Positions 33,272-43,626 of a DNA stretch of 55,483 nt are shown in pieces. Under the pieces are notes generated by a model, which worked only from the letters and a program-made list of their open reading frames with translations, was not told where the DNA came from and did not search any database. Both the position numbers and the translations under genes were made by a program. How positions within the stretch are numbered: the first letter of the stretch is position 1; every line of letters begins with the position of its first letter. The DNA comes from Negativicutes bacterium (GTDB lineage: Bacteria; Bacillota; Negativicutes; JAAYSF01), in assembly GCA_028707635.1 (NCBI GenBank), contig JAQWAQ010000005.1:1-55483 (forward strand). Direction: 5' to 3'.

Positions 33272-33721
33272 CTAAAAAGTTCTTTTACTATCAAGTAGCA
33301 TCGTAACCGGTCCGTGATTATCAAGCCGAACAATCATCTCCGCCTGAAATTGACCACAAGCAACTCTAATTCCAAAACTTTCACAAAGGGTAATAAATTG
33401 CATATATAAGGCTTTAGCTATGTCAGGATGGGCAGCGCCATCAAAACTTGGCCTACGGCCCTTTCTGCAGTCAGCATATAGAGTAAACTGTGAAACCACT
33501 AGTAACTCACCCTTGATATCAAGTAAAGACAAATTCATCTTTCCCTGATCGTCTGGAAAAATTCGGAGATTAACAATCTTTTCTACAAGATATTTAACAT
33601 CAGCCTCATTATCATCAGCACCAACACCAAGTAATACTGTCAGCCCACAACCAACAGAAGCTATATTGATATTATTAACAGTAACGCTAGACTTATCTGT
33701 ACGTTGTACGACTGCTCTCAT
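33272..33721 (-). CDS. dtd: D-aminoacyl-tRNA deacylase
   Basis: A 149-residue DTD with the two signature motifs: [20 protein letters not shown] (including the catalytic SQFTL) and the C-terminal [12 protein letters not shown] with the cross-subunit Gly-cisPro element. It hydrolyses D-amino acids (and glycine mischarged to tRNA-Ala) off tRNA. It overlaps the stop of the rel gene by four bases, as in many Firmicutes. Family length and motifs are intact. Confidence 0.96.
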   Translation of the reverse strand: MRAVVQRTDKSSVTVNNINIASVGCGLTVLLGVGADDNEADVKYLVEKIVNLRIFPDDQGKMNLSLLDIKGELLVVSQFTLYADCRKGRRPSFDGAAHPDIAKALYMQFITLCESFGIRVACGQFQAEMIVRLDNHGPVTMLLDSKRTF

Positions 33722-35922
33722 CTCATCCCACCTGTATTTTGAGCCGCACGATAAACACTAAATACATCTTTTATGCGGCGCATCTTTGTCATAATATTTT
33801 CTAATTGCTGTAAGCTCTTTATTTCCAAAATCAGCGTAATTGTTGCAGTTTTATTTTTGTGAACTCTAGCATTCACTGAGGAAATATTCGTCTTGGATTC
33901 TGATGGAACCATCATCACATTCGTTAGCATTCCTGGCCGATCCGTGCAAAGTACTTCAATAGTAACTTTATATGTACTATCAGTCGCTATATCCCACGCA
34001 ACTTCAACCATTCGTTCATATTCTTCCGGCTGATTTAAAATGTTAGGACAATCTGCCTGATGAATTGAAACACCGCGCCCTTTTGTAATATAGCCGACAA
34101 TCGCATCGCCAGGTATTGGATTGCAACATTTCGCCAGCCGTACTAGCACACCAGCCTCACCTTCAACCAAAATGCCATGACTCGCTTTACTCTTACTATG
34201 TTTAGGTTTCATGTGAGCCAATATCTGCGACAAATCAGGCGGGAGAGTATTCTTTAGTTCTTTTTTATAGAACTCTATGAGCTTTGTCATCACTCCATGA
34301 GAGGTTACTCCACCATAACCCAGGGCCGCAAACATATCATCTTCATTTGATAAGTTGAACTTTTTTGCTACATCGTTAAGCCTATCATTCTTAGTCAGTT
34401 CTTTCCAGTCATAGCCGAGTCGTTTACACTCCCGTTCAATCGATTCGCGCCCTTTAGCAATATTCTCTTCACGTTTTTCCTTTTTATACCAAAGCCTGAT
34501 TTTACTTCGGGTATCAGGTGACACAACGATATTAAGCCAATCTCTGCTAGGACCGTTATTTTGCTTGCTAGTAATAATCTCGACTATATCCCCATTGACA
34601 AGCTTATATTCCAACGGAACAATCTTACCGTTTACTTTGGCCCCAACGCAACGATGCCCGACATCTGTATGGATGCGATACGCAAAATCAATAGGCACAG
34701 AACCAGCTGGAAGATCGATTACATCACCACGCGGAGTAAAAACAAAAACTTCATCAGAAAAAACATCGAGTTTAATTCTTTCCATGAACTCGCGTGGATC
34801 TTTTAGATCCTGTTGCCACTCAAGTAATTGGCGCAACCATGACAATTTTTGCTCAAATTCTTTATTACCTCGCCCGCCCTCTTTATAGCGCCAGTGCGCG
34901 GCAATGCCATATTCAGAAATACGGTGCATCTCCCATGTCCTTATTTGAATCTCTAACGGATGGCCATCAATTCCCAGAACTGTCGTATGCAGCGACTGAT
35001 ACATATTAGATTTAGGCATGGCAATATAATCTTTAAAGCGGCCTGGCAATGGCTTCCATAAAGTATGCACGGTACCCAAAGCACCGTAGCAATCTTTTAC
35101 TGTGTCAACTACAATCCGTATTGCTGACAAGTCATAGATTTCACTTAATTCTTTATTCCCCTTAATCATTTTCTTGTAAATGCTGTAAAAATGCTTCGGC
35201 CGCCCCTGTATTTCGGCTTTAATAGCAACAGCGTTCAGTCGGTCTATCAGGATTTTAATCGACTCATTAACCAGTTTTTCGCGTTCCTGCCGTTTTTGCT
35301 TGACCTTTTCGCTTAATTCATAGTATTTTTCCGGTTCTAAATATCGAAACGATCGGTCCTCTAATTCCCATTTAATACTCGAAATACCCAAACGATGCGC
35401 CAAAGGCGCAAATATCTCTAACGTTTCTTGTGCTATGCGACGTTGCTTATGCTCTGGCATATAACTTAATGTTCGCATATTGTGCAAACGATCGGCCAGC
35501 TTTATCAAAACAACGCGGATATCCTTAGCCATTGCAAGAAACATTTTTCGGTAATTCTCTAACTGCTGTTCTTCTTTTGACTTATATTCAATGCGGCTAA
35601 GTTTAGTTACTCCATCAACCATTCTGGCAATCTCTTCACCAAAGATTTTTTCTATTTCCTCAAGAGAATAGCTAGTATCTTCGACGACATCATGCAGTAA
35701 AGCAGCACTTATTGTTACCGCATCAATCTGTAAATCGACCAAAATCTTGGCAAGGCCGACCGGATGATATATATAGTCTTCGCCAGAAATACGCAGTTGA
35801 CCGCTATGGGCATCGCGAGCAAATTCGAAAGCTTTTTGTACTAAAGATATTGGAGCATCGGGCTCATATGACAAAATTTTATTTTTAATATCTTCAATAC
35901 TGATAATTGATTCGCTGCCCAT
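33718..35922 (-). CDS. RelA/SpoT-type bifunctional (p)ppGpp synthetase/hydrolase
   Basis: About 734 residues, long Rel. The HD hydrolase domain ([29 protein letters not shown]) is intact with metal ligands, followed by the synthetase ([37 protein letters not shown]), TGS ([14 protein letters not shown]), a zinc-finger region with CCNP and a C-terminal ACT ([17 protein letters not shown]). Both catalytic sites look complete, so it should make and destroy (p)ppGpp. ATG 35922 is chosen, with GAGGTG upstream. It follows apt with a structured 117-base gap. Confidence 0.95.
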   Translation of the reverse strand: MGSESIISIEDIKNKILSYEPDAPISLVQKAFEFARDAHSGQLRISGEDYIYHPVGLAKILVDLQIDAVTISAALLHDVVEDTSYSLEEIEKIFGEEIARMVDGVTKLSRIEYKSKEEQQLENYRKMFLAMAKDIRVVLIKLADRLHNMRTLSYMPEHKQRRIAQETLEIFAPLAHRLGISSIKWELEDRSFRYLEPEKYYELSEKVKQKRQEREKLVNESIKILIDRLNAVAIKAEIQGRPKHFYSIYKKMIKGNKELSEIYDLSAIRIVVDTVKDCYGALGTVHTLWKPLPGRFKDYIAMPKSNMYQSLHTTVLGIDGHPLEIQIRTWEMHRISEYGIAAHWRYKEGGRGNKEFEQKLSWLRQLLEWQQDLKDPREFMERIKLDVFSDEVFVFTPRGDVIDLPAGSVPIDFAYRIHTDVGHRCVGAKVNGKIVPLEYKLVNGDIVEIITSKQNNGPSRDWLNIVVSPDTRSKIRLWYKKEKREENIAKGRESIERECKRLGYDWKELTKNDRLNDVAKKFNLSNEDDMFAALGYGGVTSHGVMTKLIEFYKKELKNTLPPDLSQILAHMKPKHSKSKASHGILVEGEAGVLVRLAKCCNPIPGDAIVGYITKGRGVSIHQADCPNILNQPEEYERMVEVAWDIATDSTYKVTIEVLCTDRPGMLTNVMMVPSESKTNISSVNARVHKNKTATITLILEIKSLQQLENIMTKMRRIKDVFSVYRAAQNTGGMR

Positions 35923-35971
35923 TACACACCTCATATGACAATTATTTCAGCTGTTATATTTATATCTTATC

Positions 35972-36020
35972 AAGCCGCTCTAAACAGCACTTGTTGGATA
36001 TTCGCTTTTTAGACCGGCTT
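35972..36020 (-). promoter_or_regulatory. Long imperfect hairpin between apt and rel
   Basis: Positions 35972-35984 and 36008-36020 pair as a 13-bp inverted repeat with one mismatch (AAGCCG-x-TCTAAA), extended inward by AGC/GCT. No T-run follows, so a terminator is unlikely. The hairpin would lie in the mRNA about 50 bases upstream of the rel start. Confidence 0.5.
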
Positions 36021-36039
36021 AACAATCAAAGAAATTCAT

Positions 36040-36552
36040 CTAGTACGTCACCAGTGTTGTAATATCATAACCAGCGAGTTTTTCACGACCATGAAGATAC
36101 GAGAGTTCAATAACAAAGCCCAGACCAGCGACCTTACCTCCAAGCGCTTCCACAAGATGAATCGTAGCCCTGGTCGTTCCTCCTGTTGCCAGCAAATCAT
36201 CCACAATTAAAACTCTGCTATTAGGCTTGATCGCATCCTTATGAATCTCTAAAGAATCCTTCCCATACTCCAAGTCATATCTATAATCAAGAGTTTCCGC
36301 CGGAAGCTTGCCTGGCTTTCGAACTGGTACAAAACCCGCCCCCAGCACATATGCAACAGGTGCGCCTATAACGAAGCCGCGAGCTTCAGGCCCAACTACA
36401 TAATCAATTTTTTCGTCTTTGAATCGCTTGGCAAGCTCATTTATAGCATATTGAAAAGCCGCTCCATCGTTAAGCAATGTTGTAATATCCTTAAATCTAA
36501 TCCCGTCGCTCGGAAAATTAGAAATAACTCTAATTTTTTCTTTTAAATCCAC
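36040..36552 (-). CDS. apt: Adenine phosphoribosyltransferase
   Basis: A 170-residue type I phosphoribosyltransferase, exactly the usual APT length when started at GTG 36552. It has [40 protein letters not shown] and the PRPP-binding loop [18 protein letters not shown]. It salvages adenine to AMP. GTG 36552 begins one base after the recJ stop, with GGGAGG eight bases ahead; a longer start at 36579 would add nine residues inside recJ. Order recJ-apt-rel is conserved in Firmicutes and links purine salvage with (p)ppGpp. Confidence 0.95.
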   Translation of the reverse strand: MDLKEKIRVISNFPSDGIRFKDITTLLNDGAAFQYAINELAKRFKDEKIDYVVGPEARGFVIGAPVAYVLGAGFVPVRKPGKLPAETLDYRYDLEYGKDSLEIHKDAIKPNSRVLIVDDLLATGGTTRATIHLVEALGGKVAGLGFVIELSYLHGREKLAGYDITTLVTY

Positions 36553-36553
36553 G

Positions 36554-38605
36554 TTAAGCCCTCCCGTTCTTGTTACCAATCATAAACTGCTGCGCTAATC
36601 TACCTTCCCTAAATGTACTCGATTTCTCAATGTTCAACTTTTCTGCAGGGGTAGGCAATAGTGATAACCTATGACTATCATTTAAAGAATTCACTGAAAT
36701 TAGACCAAGTTCCTCGAGTATCCTTAATGCCAAATCGATCCCATCGCATGTTAACTCTGTTCCATAACAGGAAGTAATCCGGGCCGAAATTTGACTGGTA
36801 GTCCAAGTAACTTCTTGCTTTACTTTGAGTGATTTTAAGACCAGATAAACTTGACCTACTACAATTCTTTCCAATTCCATATTCCTATTATTTCCACTTT
36901 GATTACCGATAGTCTGCTTTATATCCTTTGCATTGAGCTGAATATTTCGTCTGCCCTGCCATTCGTTAAATTCCGGAGCGAAAGCTACATCGATCTTTGA
37001 ATGATCTAAAAGCTGATTTACCATAGAACCCATTTCCCAGGAAATAACATTTTGGCATATATGCTGTTGCCGTACCGTCATTTTTAAGTGCTGCCCTTCT
37101 CGACCGATAGTTTTTGCGTTCTCGGGTATGACACCACGGCTTACAAAAACAGGCCTTGGATTACCCATCCCGAAGGGTGATAAACAAGCTAGCTCCTCTA
37201 AGAAAGCTGTATTAATTTCCTGTAATGACACCAACTCATCAATCTTCAGAGTTGGTATATAGTCATCATCTTGTAAGATTTGGCTTGCAATGTTATTTAA
37301 ACGCTCACGCAACTCTGCTATCTTATCCAAACTAATACTTAAACCAGCGGCCAAGGGATGGCCACCAAACTTTATGAGAAGATCAGAACATGCATTTAAT
37401 GCGTAAAACATGTCAAAGCCCGGAATGCTGCGGCATGATCCTTTTCCAATACCGTCCTTTTCATTAATTATTATTACCGGTCTGAAATATTTGTCTAACA
37501 ATCTTGAAGCGACAATTCCAATAACACCAAAATGCCAGTCTACACCTGACAACACAATCACTTTGTTAGTTTGTAAATCATAATCAGCCATCATTGCTTC
37601 TGCAGCTGCTAAAATATCTTTTTCGACTGCTTGTCGCAAAGCATTTTGCTGTTCAATATATAGCGTTAATTCAGCCGCACGCTCTTTATCTTCAGTAATC
37701 AAAAGTTCAACCCCGGCAGTGACCTGGCCAATCCGCCCTGCTGCATTTAGGCGCGGGGCAATTATAAAACCGACTTTGCCCGAATCAACATCTTCTAGAT
37801 TAGCACTATGCAAAAGAGCACGCAAACCTTGGTTACTAGTTGATTTTAAACGAAGAAGTCCTGATTTGACCATTATTCGGTTCTCACCTAATAATGGAAC
37901 TATGTCAGCGATTGTACCGATAGCAACAAGATCAAGGTAATCAAAAATATCGTTAACATCCTTGCAAAACAACGACCAGAGTGCCTGGCACAATTTAAAC
38001 GTTACACCAACACCGGCCAATTTTTTATCTGGATATGTACAATCCTTGCGTTTTGGATTGATAACCGCACAAGCTTTCGGCAAGATGGCTGAAGGCTGAT
38101 GGTGATCGGAAATAATGATATCTATCTTGTTTCCAATAGCGGAAACTTCCTCAATGGCGTTAATTCCACAGTCAACTGTGATCAATAAAGAAGTTCCACT
38201 TTTATAAATCAGCTCAAGGGCGGTGCAGTTTAAGCCATATCCCTCATTTTGTCTATCGGGTAAGTAATATTCAACAATGGCCCCTAGTCGCTTTAATACT
38301 CGAAAAATCAGAGCTGTTGACGTAACTCCATCTACGTCATAATCACCATATATTGTTATTTTTTCTTGATTTTCAATGGCACATTGTATTCGCTGAACTG
38401 CTATTTGCATGTCTTTTAACAAATACGGATCATGCAGACTGTCAAGCTTGCCAAATAAGAATTCGGTAGCCTCATCCTCGTCACCCAAACCACGATTAAG
38501 CAATATTTGCGCTATGACTCCCGAAATTCGTAATTTTTCAGCCAAATATTTTTTTAGCTCATGATTAGTTGATGCGAAGCGCCATAATTTGCGCTGCTTT
38601 GCCAT
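36554..38605 (-). CDS. recJ: Single-stranded-DNA-specific exonuclease RecJ
   Basis: A 683-residue DHH-family nuclease. [12 protein letters not shown] near residues 89-99, [11 protein letters not shown] near 140, SDHHQPS near 163 and [11 protein letters not shown] (the DHHA1 motif) are all present, followed by an OB-type domain. The last about 110 residues (from [14 protein letters not shown]) form an additional helical, winged-helix-like extension, as in long Bacillus-type RecJ. It degrades ssDNA 5' to 3' in repair and recombination. ATG 38605 follows GGGGG. apt follows with one base between. Confidence 0.94.
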   Translation of the reverse strand: MAKQRKLWRFASTNHELKKYLAEKLRISGVIAQILLNRGLGDEDEATEFLFGKLDSLHDPYLLKDMQIAVQRIQCAIENQEKITIYGDYDVDGVTSTALIFRVLKRLGAIVEYYLPDRQNEGYGLNCTALELIYKSGTSLLITVDCGINAIEEVSAIGNKIDIIISDHHQPSAILPKACAVINPKRKDCTYPDKKLAGVGVTFKLCQALWSLFCKDVNDIFDYLDLVAIGTIADIVPLLGENRIMVKSGLLRLKSTSNQGLRALLHSANLEDVDSGKVGFIIAPRLNAAGRIGQVTAGVELLITEDKERAAELTLYIEQQNALRQAVEKDILAAAEAMMADYDLQTNKVIVLSGVDWHFGVIGIVASRLLDKYFRPVIIINEKDGIGKGSCRSIPGFDMFYALNACSDLLIKFGGHPLAAGLSISLDKIAELRERLNNIASQILQDDDYIPTLKIDELVSLQEINTAFLEELACLSPFGMGNPRPVFVSRGVIPENAKTIGREGQHLKMTVRQQHICQNVISWEMGSMVNQLLDHSKIDVAFAPEFNEWQGRRNIQLNAKDIKQTIGNQSGNNRNMELERIVVGQVYLVLKSLKVKQEVTWTTSQISARITSCYGTELTCDGIDLALRILEELGLISVNSLNDSHRLSLLPTPAEKLNIEKSSTFREGRLAQQFMIGNKNGRA

Positions 38606-38727
38606 GGTTCCCCCTATATGCGTATAATATAATAGATAAGAATATAAAAAACCAGTTTATACGGCATAATCATAATAATTCTCGTAAATTCAGCCGAATC
38701 CTGCTGTAAAAAGAGAAAAGGTACTGA

Positions 38728-40491
38728 TTATAAGCAGCGCCCACCACGTTCGGTCCACACTGCCTGAATCAATACCTGTTTTTCTAATTCATCAAACAGA
38801 TAAATTTTGCCACCAGCGACATCTGTTAACTTAGCTAAAAAGTTGCTATGGGGCTTTAATCCAATTGACATAAAGTCATAACCTGCTTCATTAACCCTTT
38901 CAGCGTAAAATAGGGCATCTGCTATTGGATCTCGACTCATATCCGGCAAAGTTGGTACTCCATCTGTCAACAAAATGATAAGAGGATTATTATTCTTCAC
39001 TCCCTGTAAGTAACTAAGACTATTTTTCAACCCTAGTGCTAGAGGAGTGGCGCCAGCAACTTTTATTTCCCGCAGACTATCTTCAACCTGCTGATAGTCT
39101 CGTGTAAAAGGAACCTGTAGACAGGCTTTATCATTTTGGAAAGTAATTACTCCAATGCGATCAAGAGTAGAAAGGAGTAAATGGCGAACAAGAAACTTAG
39201 CAGCCAAGATTCGCTGTCCTTTCATACTTGCACTCGCATCAATCACCAATAGAACTTCGGATTTAGGCCTTTTCTGCCTAACGTAGACGTACAGGTCAGA
39301 CTGGTTGAAGCTTAGATTTTCACTACTTAACTGAACCTTGCGCTGTGCTGCCGACATGACCGATTCAGCTACAGCGAATTCGGCATAATTCGCATTTTCA
39401 ACAAAGGACGTTAGAATTTTTGGCCCTCTGCCAAACTTCTCATTGACAGCGGAGCTTCTTATACTACCTGCTTGTCTTGAAACCGGCTTTAGAGACTTTA
39501 ACATCTGGCGGATATACACCTGAACCTCGGGTAAGTTTCTATCTAGATGCTGCTTAAATTCTTTACCATAAGGTGTAATACTAAGTTTTTCTCCTTTAAT
39601 CTCAACAATCCCCATCCCAGACAAGGAATTAATCATTTGATTTACATTGCCATTATTATCAAACTTCTTCTCAATCTTTTTTCGATTATGATCGTTCGCG
39701 ATTTCAGTCAGCATCTCTTTAACATCTTGTATAGTATCAAAATTGTCAGTTAAGATGACTGAATCTTGGGCGAACTGTTGTTTCTTAATAGCTGGCGGCA
39801 TATTTCCTGTTTTCTTTTCCTGCAAAAATGAATCTGATTGGTCTGTATAAGGCGAGTTATCGATAGACTTACCCTTGTTTCCCTTTAAATGAGTGATATA
39901 TTCATTGCACCTAAGTTCAAGTCCTGCTGCTAGAACAGCTTCCTCTACTGCCAAGATGATATAAAATAGACTTGCTATATGATTATTGGTAGAAGCTACT
40001 GCTATGTGAACATGATTCTCATGAGCCCTTCGTAATGATAATTTCTGCCCATAAGTTAGACTTCCGGTAATTCTTCCCCCGCCCATACCAGTCTGAATAT
40101 CAATATGGTCAGCTTCTAAAACATCACAAGTATTATTATTAAACAGCATTTTATTAACTGAAAAATGTAAGTTATATGCGTCAACAGCTTTTTTAATAAG
40201 AGCGGCTACCAAATGGTGATCGACCTTACCGCATTGGTGGAATACATCAATGTGAAAGATACTTCCTACCTCTTTGCGTTGATAGAATGCCTGACCGGCA
40301 TCTACACTCTGCAAAACGTTAACCTTCTCCGGCGTGTTCGGATGGAAAGTGTGCATGTTTCTGCTTACGACAGCACACTCTCCCACCCGAACCCCTTTGT
40401 TTTTTGCTAATAGATCTGCAACTTTATTAGCCGGCAAAGCCATGCTAGGCAAAAAACAAGAACTTGTAAAATCCCATAGAATCTCAGCCAT
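38728..40491 (-). CDS. VWA (von Willebrand factor A) protein with unrecognised N-terminal domain, ChlD-like
   Basis: A 587-residue protein. The C-terminal VWA domain (about 410-587) has an intact metal-ion-dependent adhesion site: D418-A-S420-A-S422, T482 in AGATPLALGL and D510 in LLTDGVP. It resembles the integrin-I domain of magnesium-chelatase subunit D and similar AAA+ partners. The first about 200 residues match nothing I know and contain a His/Cys cluster (H80, H85, C87, H92, H93) plus a Gly-rich MGGGRITG. The centre (about 255-320) looks winged-helix-like. ATG 40491 overlaps the AAA+ gene stop by eight bases. Most likely a substrate- or metal-handling partner of that ATPase; function unknown. 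Confidence 0.72.
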   Translation of the reverse strand: MAEILWDFTSSCFLPSMALPANKVADLLAKNKGVRVGECAVVSRNMHTFHPNTPEKVNVLQSVDAGQAFYQRKEVGSIFHIDVFHQCGKVDHHLVAALIKKAVDAYNLHFSVNKMLFNNNTCDVLEADHIDIQTGMGGGRITGSLTYGQKLSLRRAHENHVHIAVASTNNHIASLFYIILAVEEAVLAAGLELRCNEYITHLKGNKGKSIDNSPYTDQSDSFLQEKKTGNMPPAIKKQQFAQDSVILTDNFDTIQDVKEMLTEIANDHNRKKIEKKFDNNGNVNQMINSLSGMGIVEIKGEKLSITPYGKEFKQHLDRNLPEVQVYIRQMLKSLKPVSRQAGSIRSSAVNEKFGRGPKILTSFVENANYAEFAVAESVMSAAQRKVQLSSENLSFNQSDLYVYVRQKRPKSEVLLVIDASASMKGQRILAAKFLVRHLLLSTLDRIGVITFQNDKACLQVPFTRDYQQVEDSLREIKVAGATPLALGLKNSLSYLQGVKNNNPLIILLTDGVPTLPDMSRDPIADALFYAERVNEAGYDFMSIGLKPHSNFLAKLTDVAGGKIYLFDELEKQVLIQAVWTERGGRCL

Positions 40492-41938
40492 CAGATTTTT
40501 TATCCTCACTTGTTACAAATTGTTCGATTGAGAGTGCGGACAAAGGGGTTGCTTTGTTAGGAGGAGCCTTGATAACCGTGTGCGTCGGGTCAATAATATT
40601 GTCTTCCGCTCTTTCTGCTGGCGTTGTTTTTACCGCTTGTGTCGGCACATTTGCATTAGCAGTCATACTACCCGCATCGTTATTGCCTCGAGACGCTTTG
40701 GACCTCTTTCCCGGATTTGGCGATGCTGACGGTTTTGCAGGATTAGTTTTATTAGGTAAAGGGGGATCGATCAATGGCCTAGCCGCGTATTTATTTACAT
40801 TAAATATTCTTTTGAAGCCATTCCAAAGTTTTCCGCATAAGGTTACTGTGCTCTCATACTTGTCTGTTAAATCTTCCGCAATTTGCTCGCGAATTTGTAA
40901 TGGCTCTGGAAATTTACTCGCTGAATTATTTACATTTATATTGTCTAGGTACTTCAAAATATTAGTGATTGTTGCATTATCAGCTCGATTATTCAAAACC
41001 AAAGGTACTGTACCGGATATATCCTCAATAGTTATCGCTGACCGTCCAGCGATTAAGGCAGACAAGCTAGCAGCTTTCTCCATGCCCTCAACTGCCCTTA
41101 AACTTTCCAAGCCAAAATCTACATAAATACTTGCAAATACATTTTTTATCATACGATCGCTTGTTATATCATCTAATTTCCCGGCTACAGTAAAGGGTTT
41201 ACCGTCGTTCTTTGAATCACAGGTTCCTTTATAATCGAGAATAGCCATGACTGCATTATGATCACTAGGTCTTCCCATATTAACTGCAAGGTCAAAACGG
41301 TCGGCTAATTGTTTACGAATTTGGGCAAGCGGGCCCGGGTCTTCATCAGGATTAGAAGCCGCCCACACAGCCACCGTAACAGGCAGTTCAACCGTGGGCA
41401 TTCCAGTCTCTTCTACTTGAATTCTACCAGGCTTAGTTCCCATTAAATCCAACAAAACATCTGCGATTTCAGGTGATGTATCAGCAAGCCGGTTAATTTC
41501 ATCGACAAAAATGATTCCACGATGGGCCTTAGGAATCGTCCCCGGTAGCAAGGCTGCAACAGCATCCGTTTTATTAGTAAGTTTTGCAAGGTCAATACTT
41601 CCTACGACCGTCCCAACCTTAGCCGAGTGCGATATCTCTAGAAAAGGACATGGAACAGTCTCTGTACCAATAAAGGCAATCGCCTCACGCGACAAATTGC
41701 GGTGCTCTGGGCAGTGGGGCTCTAATGGATGGCAGTTGTACATGCAACCCTTTATTCTAACTATTGGGAGCATAATATCTTTTACTGCCCGCATAATGCT
41801 AGTTTTGCCCGTACCACGCAGACCTTGGACATGAATATGAAAGGGGTATCCATTCTCAAGAGCAATCACTGACATTTCTACTGCCCGAAATAGTTCCCGG
41901 TTTCCATCGTGCCGGATGAGCTTATGATACGATTTCAA
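40484..41938 (-). CDS. AAA+ ATPase of the magnesium-chelatase ChlI / MoxR type
   Basis: A 484-residue ATPase. Walker A GLRGTGKT at 39-46, Walker B IIFVDEINRL at 142-151, sensor-1 VWAASNP at 191-197 and arginine finger region RKQLADRF at 208-215. VVGSIDLAKL followed by PGTIPKAHRGIIF is the ChlI/BchI pattern. Between Walker A and B are four cysteines (C65, C69, C76, C97) not usual in ChlI, possibly metal-binding. Residues about 400-470 are a Pro/Ala/Lys-rich low-complexity linker. TTG 41938 has GGGAGG upstream. Overlap with the VWA gene suggests a two-subunit complex like ChlI-ChlD, yet no chelatase large subunit is nearby. Confidence 0.78.
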   Translation of the reverse strand: MKSYHKLIRHDGNRELFRAVEMSVIALENGYPFHIHVQGLRGTGKTSIMRAVKDIMLPIVRIKGCMYNCHPLEPHCPEHRNLSREAIAFIGTETVPCPFLEISHSAKVGTVVGSIDLAKLTNKTDAVAALLPGTIPKAHRGIIFVDEINRLADTSPEIADVLLDLMGTKPGRIQVEETGMPTVELPVTVAVWAASNPDEDPGPLAQIRKQLADRFDLAVNMGRPSDHNAVMAILDYKGTCDSKNDGKPFTVAGKLDDITSDRMIKNVFASIYVDFGLESLRAVEGMEKAASLSALIAGRSAITIEDISGTVPLVLNNRADNATITNILKYLDNINVNNSASKFPEPLQIREQIAEDLTDKYESTVTLCGKLWNGFKRIFNVNKYAARPLIDPPLPNKTNPAKPSASPNPGKRSKASRGNNDAGSMTANANVPTQAVKTTPAERAEDNIIDPTHTVIKAPPNKATPLSALSIEQFVTSEDKKSDG

Positions 41939-42053
41939 CGAAACCCCTCCCGCATTTTTTTCTTATTTTGTCCATCCCGAATACTTCTAATGCTGCTGGT
42001 ATAACTTAACAACAACTTGAAAAGATAGGCGGATAGCCAAAAAATGCTGTCCA

Positions 42054-42521
42054 TTAGCGTAAAATATATTTCGATATGAGCACAACCATAATCAAACCAC
42101 ATCCAAATCGAAAAAATGCAATATAAGTTAATCTTACAAGCACCTTTCCAATCATATCCCATCGTGGAAAGAACGTTTTACCAACAACTATCTCCCAAAT
42201 TGCAGCTCCAAGCAATGGACCAAATAAAGCATCCGTCGCAACGATTCCAGCTACGTTTCCTGCGGTTGCATCAGTACTGAATACTCTTGAAATCCCAAAG
42301 TCCTTCGTTAAATAAATCCTTGCCATTCTCCCACCAACCTCGGCCAATAGCGATAATCCTACTAATAGAACAATCATCCAGGTAGTTAGAGTTGATAATC
42401 CAGTAAACACACTATAAAAAAAGGCAACACCAACAATAATTAGTGTTCCCGGTATCCTCGGCGACAAAGTAAAAAACAGCCCAATAAGCATCACGAATAA
42501 TGCAAAGAAGTTTAATAACAA
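42054..42521 (-). CDS. DUF456-like small membrane protein
   Basis: A 155-residue hydrophobic protein with about four membrane segments (LNFFALFVMLIGLFFTLSP, LIIVGVAFFYSVFTG, WMIVLLVGLSLLAEVGG, and a glycine-rich NVAGIVATDALFGPLLGAAI). The start and the GNVAG...GPLLGA glycine-zipper resemble DUF456 proteins. TTG 42521 has AAGGGTG upstream. It lies between a permease-like gene and the AAA+ gene in the same direction, with gaps of 36 and 115 bases. Function unknown; glycine-zipper helices suggest tight oligomerisation in the membrane. Confidence 0.65.
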   Translation of the reverse strand: MLLNFFALFVMLIGLFFTLSPRIPGTLIIVGVAFFYSVFTGLSTLTTWMIVLLVGLSLLAEVGGRMARIYLTKDFGISRVFSTDATAGNVAGIVATDALFGPLLGAAIWEIVVGKTFFPRWDMIGKVLVRLTYIAFFRFGCGLIMVVLISKYILR

Positions 42522-42557
42522 GATATTACACCCTTTACTTGTGAATCTACAGTTTTA

Positions 42558-43571
42558 TTATGACTGTTTAATCCCGTTCTTATGTAAAAAATATGCAGTA
42601 TAAATAATAAAAGCTGCCATGATTAGGCCAGTAATACTCATAAGCAGAATTATCGTGTTAAAATCAGCAAAAGTCCCTAAGTAAACCATGAATGCCGCTA
42701 TGGAAAGTGCGGGCCAAAACGAGACGCCGGTTAAAATACTTACCTGTTTAGCATTAACCATCATAGCTGGAGCCATCGTATTCATAAATGTGCAAAATAG
42801 AATAATATCAAAAAAGAACACTGCTCTATTATCAAAACTGCTGGTAAAAGCCCCGGACAATGCCAGTGGTCCATATGCTTGTGAAATTAAAACAAGGTGA
42901 GCAACAAACAAAGTCAGTATACCTTCAAATAGCTTAGCTAATATAACCAGCAGTATCGCCTTATACCCTTTCTGAGCCAAATAAGTTGCCGTTTCTACCA
43001 CCAAAACAGGCCTCATTCCTCCTACATTATATCCAATAAGCGCACAGACTAATAACCAATCGACATTCCACGTTATATTCATACTTGCTACAGCCTTTAG
43101 GTCGCTAGCGAACATCATGACTACGATGAGCGGAACAAGCAATAAACTAATATAATTGGATAGCTTCAAAAGCTCAGTCCCATACCCGGCAGCCAATACC
43201 GAAAAAAGCAATAAAGATAGCGGCATACCCCAAAAAGGTGTTAAGCCGATAATCTTATACAAGGCCCACCCACTATAATAGCCACCTGTCAACGCACTCG
43301 CTGGAATACAGACAGCCAAGATAACAATTGCTAGCATCTTCTTCCCACGACACCCAAATAACCGCTTAACCACTACCAATAGCTCATAGCCGGATTTAAC
43401 ACCGATCCATGCAGACAATCCGGCGATGAGTGAGCCAAATAACATGTAGGCAACGATTGTAGTTATGTAAATATCAGTTCCAGCACTCACAGCCATATCA
43501 GGAACGACAGCTATATTGTCACCAGCAATGTGAGCCACAGCAATGCAAAGCGCCGGCAGTAACATCCACAT
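42558..43571 (-). CDS. Polytopic membrane protein, APC/LeuT-fold-like transporter
   Basis: A 337-residue protein with about ten membrane helices. MLLPALCIAVAHIAGDNIAV at the start, GYYSGWALYKIIGLTPFWG, YNVGGMRPVLVVETATYL and VPLIVVMMFAS suggest an inverted-repeat LeuT-type fold, distantly like YkvI or spore-germinant-receptor B subunits. A confident family name is not possible. ATG 43571 follows AAAGGTGG. It is the first gene after the secF terminator and leads the DUF456-AAA+-VWA set, preceded by a structured 170-base region. Substrate unknown. Confidence 0.55.
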   Translation of the reverse strand: MWMLLPALCIAVAHIAGDNIAVVPDMAVSAGTDIYITTIVAYMLFGSLIAGLSAWIGVKSGYELLVVVKRLFGCRGKKMLAIVILAVCIPASALTGGYYSGWALYKIIGLTPFWGMPLSLLLFSVLAAGYGTELLKLSNYISLLLVPLIVVMMFASDLKAVASMNITWNVDWLLVCALIGYNVGGMRPVLVVETATYLAQKGYKAILLVILAKLFEGILTLFVAHLVLISQAYGPLALSGAFTSSFDNRAVFFFDIILFCTFMNTMAPAMMVNAKQVSILTGVSFWPALSIAAFMVYLGTFADFNTIILLMSITGLIMAAFIIYTAYFLHKNGIKQS

Positions 43572-43626
43572 TGTATCACCACCTTTGTTGCTACATGATA
43601 TTAAACCGATCACAGGTTGGTGAATA

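Noticed and set aside
35972..35984. Treating the shared 12-mer AAGCCGCTCTAA in the apt-rel and secF-permease gaps as proof of a repeat family
   Set aside because: Two 12-base matches in a window this size are expected often by chance; kept only as a hint to be tested genome-wide.
40554..41126. A 190-codon plus-strand reading frame opposite the AAA+ gene
   Set aside because: It lies entirely antisense to a well-supported gene, reads as a low-complexity hydrophobic/serine mixture with no recognised domain, and has no consistent ribosome site; it is a shadow of the minus-strand codon pattern.
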